This document shows, one piece after another, positions 13,171-14,343 of a DNA stretch of 14,343 bases. The stretch's first letter is position 1; the number at the start of each line of letters is the position of its first letter. The stretch spans positions 1-14,343 of the forward strand of contig JAAYSW010000080.1 of the NCBI GenBank assembly GCA_012523875.1, written 5' to 3'. Source of the stretch: Clostridiales bacterium (GTDB taxonomy: Bacteria; Bacillota; Clostridia; Oscillospirales; Ruminococcaceae). A program made the translations under genes and the position numbers. Under the pieces are notes generated by a model. That model was not told where the DNA came from. It worked only from the letters and a program-made list of their open reading frames with translations, and made no database searches.

Positions 13171-13174
13171 GCAA
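13146..13174 (-). promoter_or_regulatory. Promoter of the LysR gene, overlapping the leuC promoter
   Basis: TTGCAT (complement of 13169-13174), 17-nt spacer, TATAAT (complement of 13146-13151) preceded by TGA. Its -35 overlaps the leuC -10 by two bases and its -10 overlaps the leuC -35 by two bases. Start near 13139. Confidence 0.78.
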
Positions 13175-13228
13175 ATATACAAATAGAATAATAGAGATAT
13201 AAAATTTATATATAAAGGAGTTTTGACG

Positions 13229-14343
13229 ATGGGTATGACTATGACACAAAAAATCCTTGCAGCACACGCAGGACTTGAGGAGGTTAAGGCTGGTCAATTA
13301 ATAAAATGTAAACTAGATCTAGTTTTAGGAAATGATGTTACAACACCTGTTGCAATTAATGAATTTAATAAGGCAGGATTTGATGCGGTCTTTGATAATG
13401 AAAAAATTGCTATGGTAATGGATCACTTTACACCTAATAAAGATATTAAGGCTGCTGAACAGTGTAAGCTTTGTAGGGAATTTGCTGGTAATTATGAAGT
13501 TAAAAATTATTTTGATGTTGGTGAAATGGGAATCGAACATGTACTCCTGCCAGAAAAGGGTCTTGTAGCAAGTGGCGAATTAGTAATTGGTGCGGATAGC
13601 CATACCTGTACTTACGGTGCATTAGGGGCATTTTCAACAGGAATAGGTTCAACTGATATGGCTGCTGGAATGGCAACAGGAACAGCGTGGTTTAAAGTTC
13701 CTTCAGCTATTAAATTCAGCCTAACTGGTAAAATGAATGAATGGGTAAGTGGCAAGGATGTTATTCTCCATATTATTGGCATGATAGGTGTTGATGGTGC
13801 ATTATATAAATCTATGGAGTTTGATGGTGAAGGTCTAATTAATTTATCAATGGATGATAGATTTACAATGGCTAATATGGCTATTGAGGCGGGTGCAAAG
13901 AATGGAATATTTGCAGTAGATGAACGAACAATAGAGTTTATGGCTGATAAGGTTGAACGAGATTATAAGATATATAAGGCTGATGAGGATGCAGAATATG
14001 AAAAAGTTTATGAGATTGATTTAAGTACAATCAAGTCAACGGTCGCATTTCCACATCTTCCAGAAAACACAAAGACTATCGACGAGGTTGGCGAGATAAA
14101 AATAGATCAGGTAGTGATAGGTTCATGTACAAATGGAAGAATGGAGGATTTAAGAATTGCTGCTAAAATCCTTGAGGGCAAGAAAATTTCAAAAAATGTT
14201 CGTTGTATTATATTCCCTGGGACACAGAAAATTTATCTACAGGCAATTGAGGAGGGGCTAGTTACAACCTTTGTAAATGCAGGTTGTGTTTTCTCAACCC
14301 CGACTTGTGGTCCATGTCTTGGTGGGCATATGGGAATTCTTGC
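13229..14343 (+). CDS. leuC: 3-isopropylmalate dehydratase large subunit (cut by window end)
   Basis: Large subunit of isopropylmalate isomerase, a 4Fe-4S aconitase-family enzyme that converts 2- to 3-isopropylmalate in leucine synthesis, paired with LeuD. I translated 371 codons from ATG at 13229: MGMTMTQKILAAHAG, then DHFTPNKDIKAAEQC, GADSHTCTYGALGAFSTGIG and VIGSCTNGRMEDLR. The cluster ligands are Cys300, Cys360 and Cys363 (TPTCGPCLGG). Sequence and start are typical of the shorter LeuC type of about 420 aa common in Clostridia and archaea, so about 50 residues are missing beyond the window. AAAGGAG (13214-13220) lies 8 nt before the ATG; ATGs at codons 3 and 5 are further away. Homoaconitase relatives share this fold, but the LysR-leuC context favours LeuC. 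Confidence 0.95.
   Translation, partial: MGMTMTQKILAAHAGLEEVKAGQLIKCKLDLVLGNDVTTPVAINEFNKAGFDAVFDNEKIAMVMDHFTPNKDIKAAEQCKLCREFAGNYEVKNYFDVGEMGIEHVLLPEKGLVASGELVIGADSHTCTYGALGAFSTGIGSTDMAAGMATGTAWFKVPSAIKFSLTGKMNEWVSGKDVILHIIGMIGVDGALYKSMEFDGEGLINLSMDDRFTMANMAIEAGAKNGIFAVDERTIEFMADKVERDYKIYKADEDAEYEKVYEIDLSTIKSTVAFPHLPENTKTIDEVGEIKIDQVVIGSCTNGRMEDLRIAAKILEGKKISKNVRCIIFPGTQKIYLQAIEEGLVTTFVNAGCVFSTPTCGPCLGGHMGIL

Noticed and set aside
13325..13540. Minus-strand frame opposite leuC
   Set aside because: Lies wholly inside leuC, low-complexity translation, no binding site.

Overview
The window is a low-GC stretch of housekeeping chromosome from a Gram-positive bacterium. Strong AGGAGG-type ribosome binding sites, a T-box-controlled pheST operon, tandem-domain DnaD and DnaI/DnaC-like helicase loader genes, a dgt-dnaG-rpoD cluster and a Zn-type L31 all point to Firmicutes. 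Clostridia, perhaps a Ruminococcaceae/Oscillospirales relative, is my inference. I saw no tRNA, rRNA, CRISPR array, intact insertion sequence or prophage.

Layout from left to right. 1-680 holds the start of pheT (minus) and 721-1740 holds pheS. Both lie behind a Phe-specific T-box leader (about 1766-2012) with its own promoter. Back to back with that promoter, another drives a small membrane-protein gene overlapping acpS (2116-2954, plus). A two-way terminator separates acpS from a convergent operon (minus) of a DnaD-family primosome protein and a DnaC/DnaI-like ATPase. Upstream of that operon is a strongly promoted non-coding RNA of about 209 nt (5262-5470, minus) that folds like 6S RNA, and then a DUF1292 (YrzB-like) gene.

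5866-7147 is nearly 1.3 kb without a normal gene and is the most unusual part. Apart from the DUF1292 promoter it carries a near-consensus plus-strand promoter, short ORFs that look like gene remnants, and three repeated RNA modules. Each module has a GGAGTGAG box exactly 34 nt before a GAAA-tetraloop hairpin whose stem has compensatory changes. Two modules continue into an identical 45-nt block holding the T-box core GGTGGTACCG. The second of these can form a complete T-box antiterminator/terminator switch. No gene follows it: the region ends in a 12-bp hairpin facing rpoD. It is therefore an orphan, possibly decayed or possibly trans-acting, T-box-like RNA locus.

7148-11038 (minus) is the macromolecular-synthesis cluster dgt-dnaG-rpoD, preceded by a YigZ/IMPACT gene and rpmE, each with its own terminator. 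At the right end a LysR regulator (minus) and leuC (plus, cut by the window end) diverge from two promoters that overlap almost completely, a layout suited to mutually exclusive transcription and LysR control of leucine synthesis.

Together these genes cover translation (PheST, L31), DNA replication initiation and priming (DnaD, loader, primase), basal transcription (SigA, and 6S RNA which binds SigA holoenzyme), nucleotide clean-up (Dgt), carrier protein activation (AcpS) and leucine biosynthesis.
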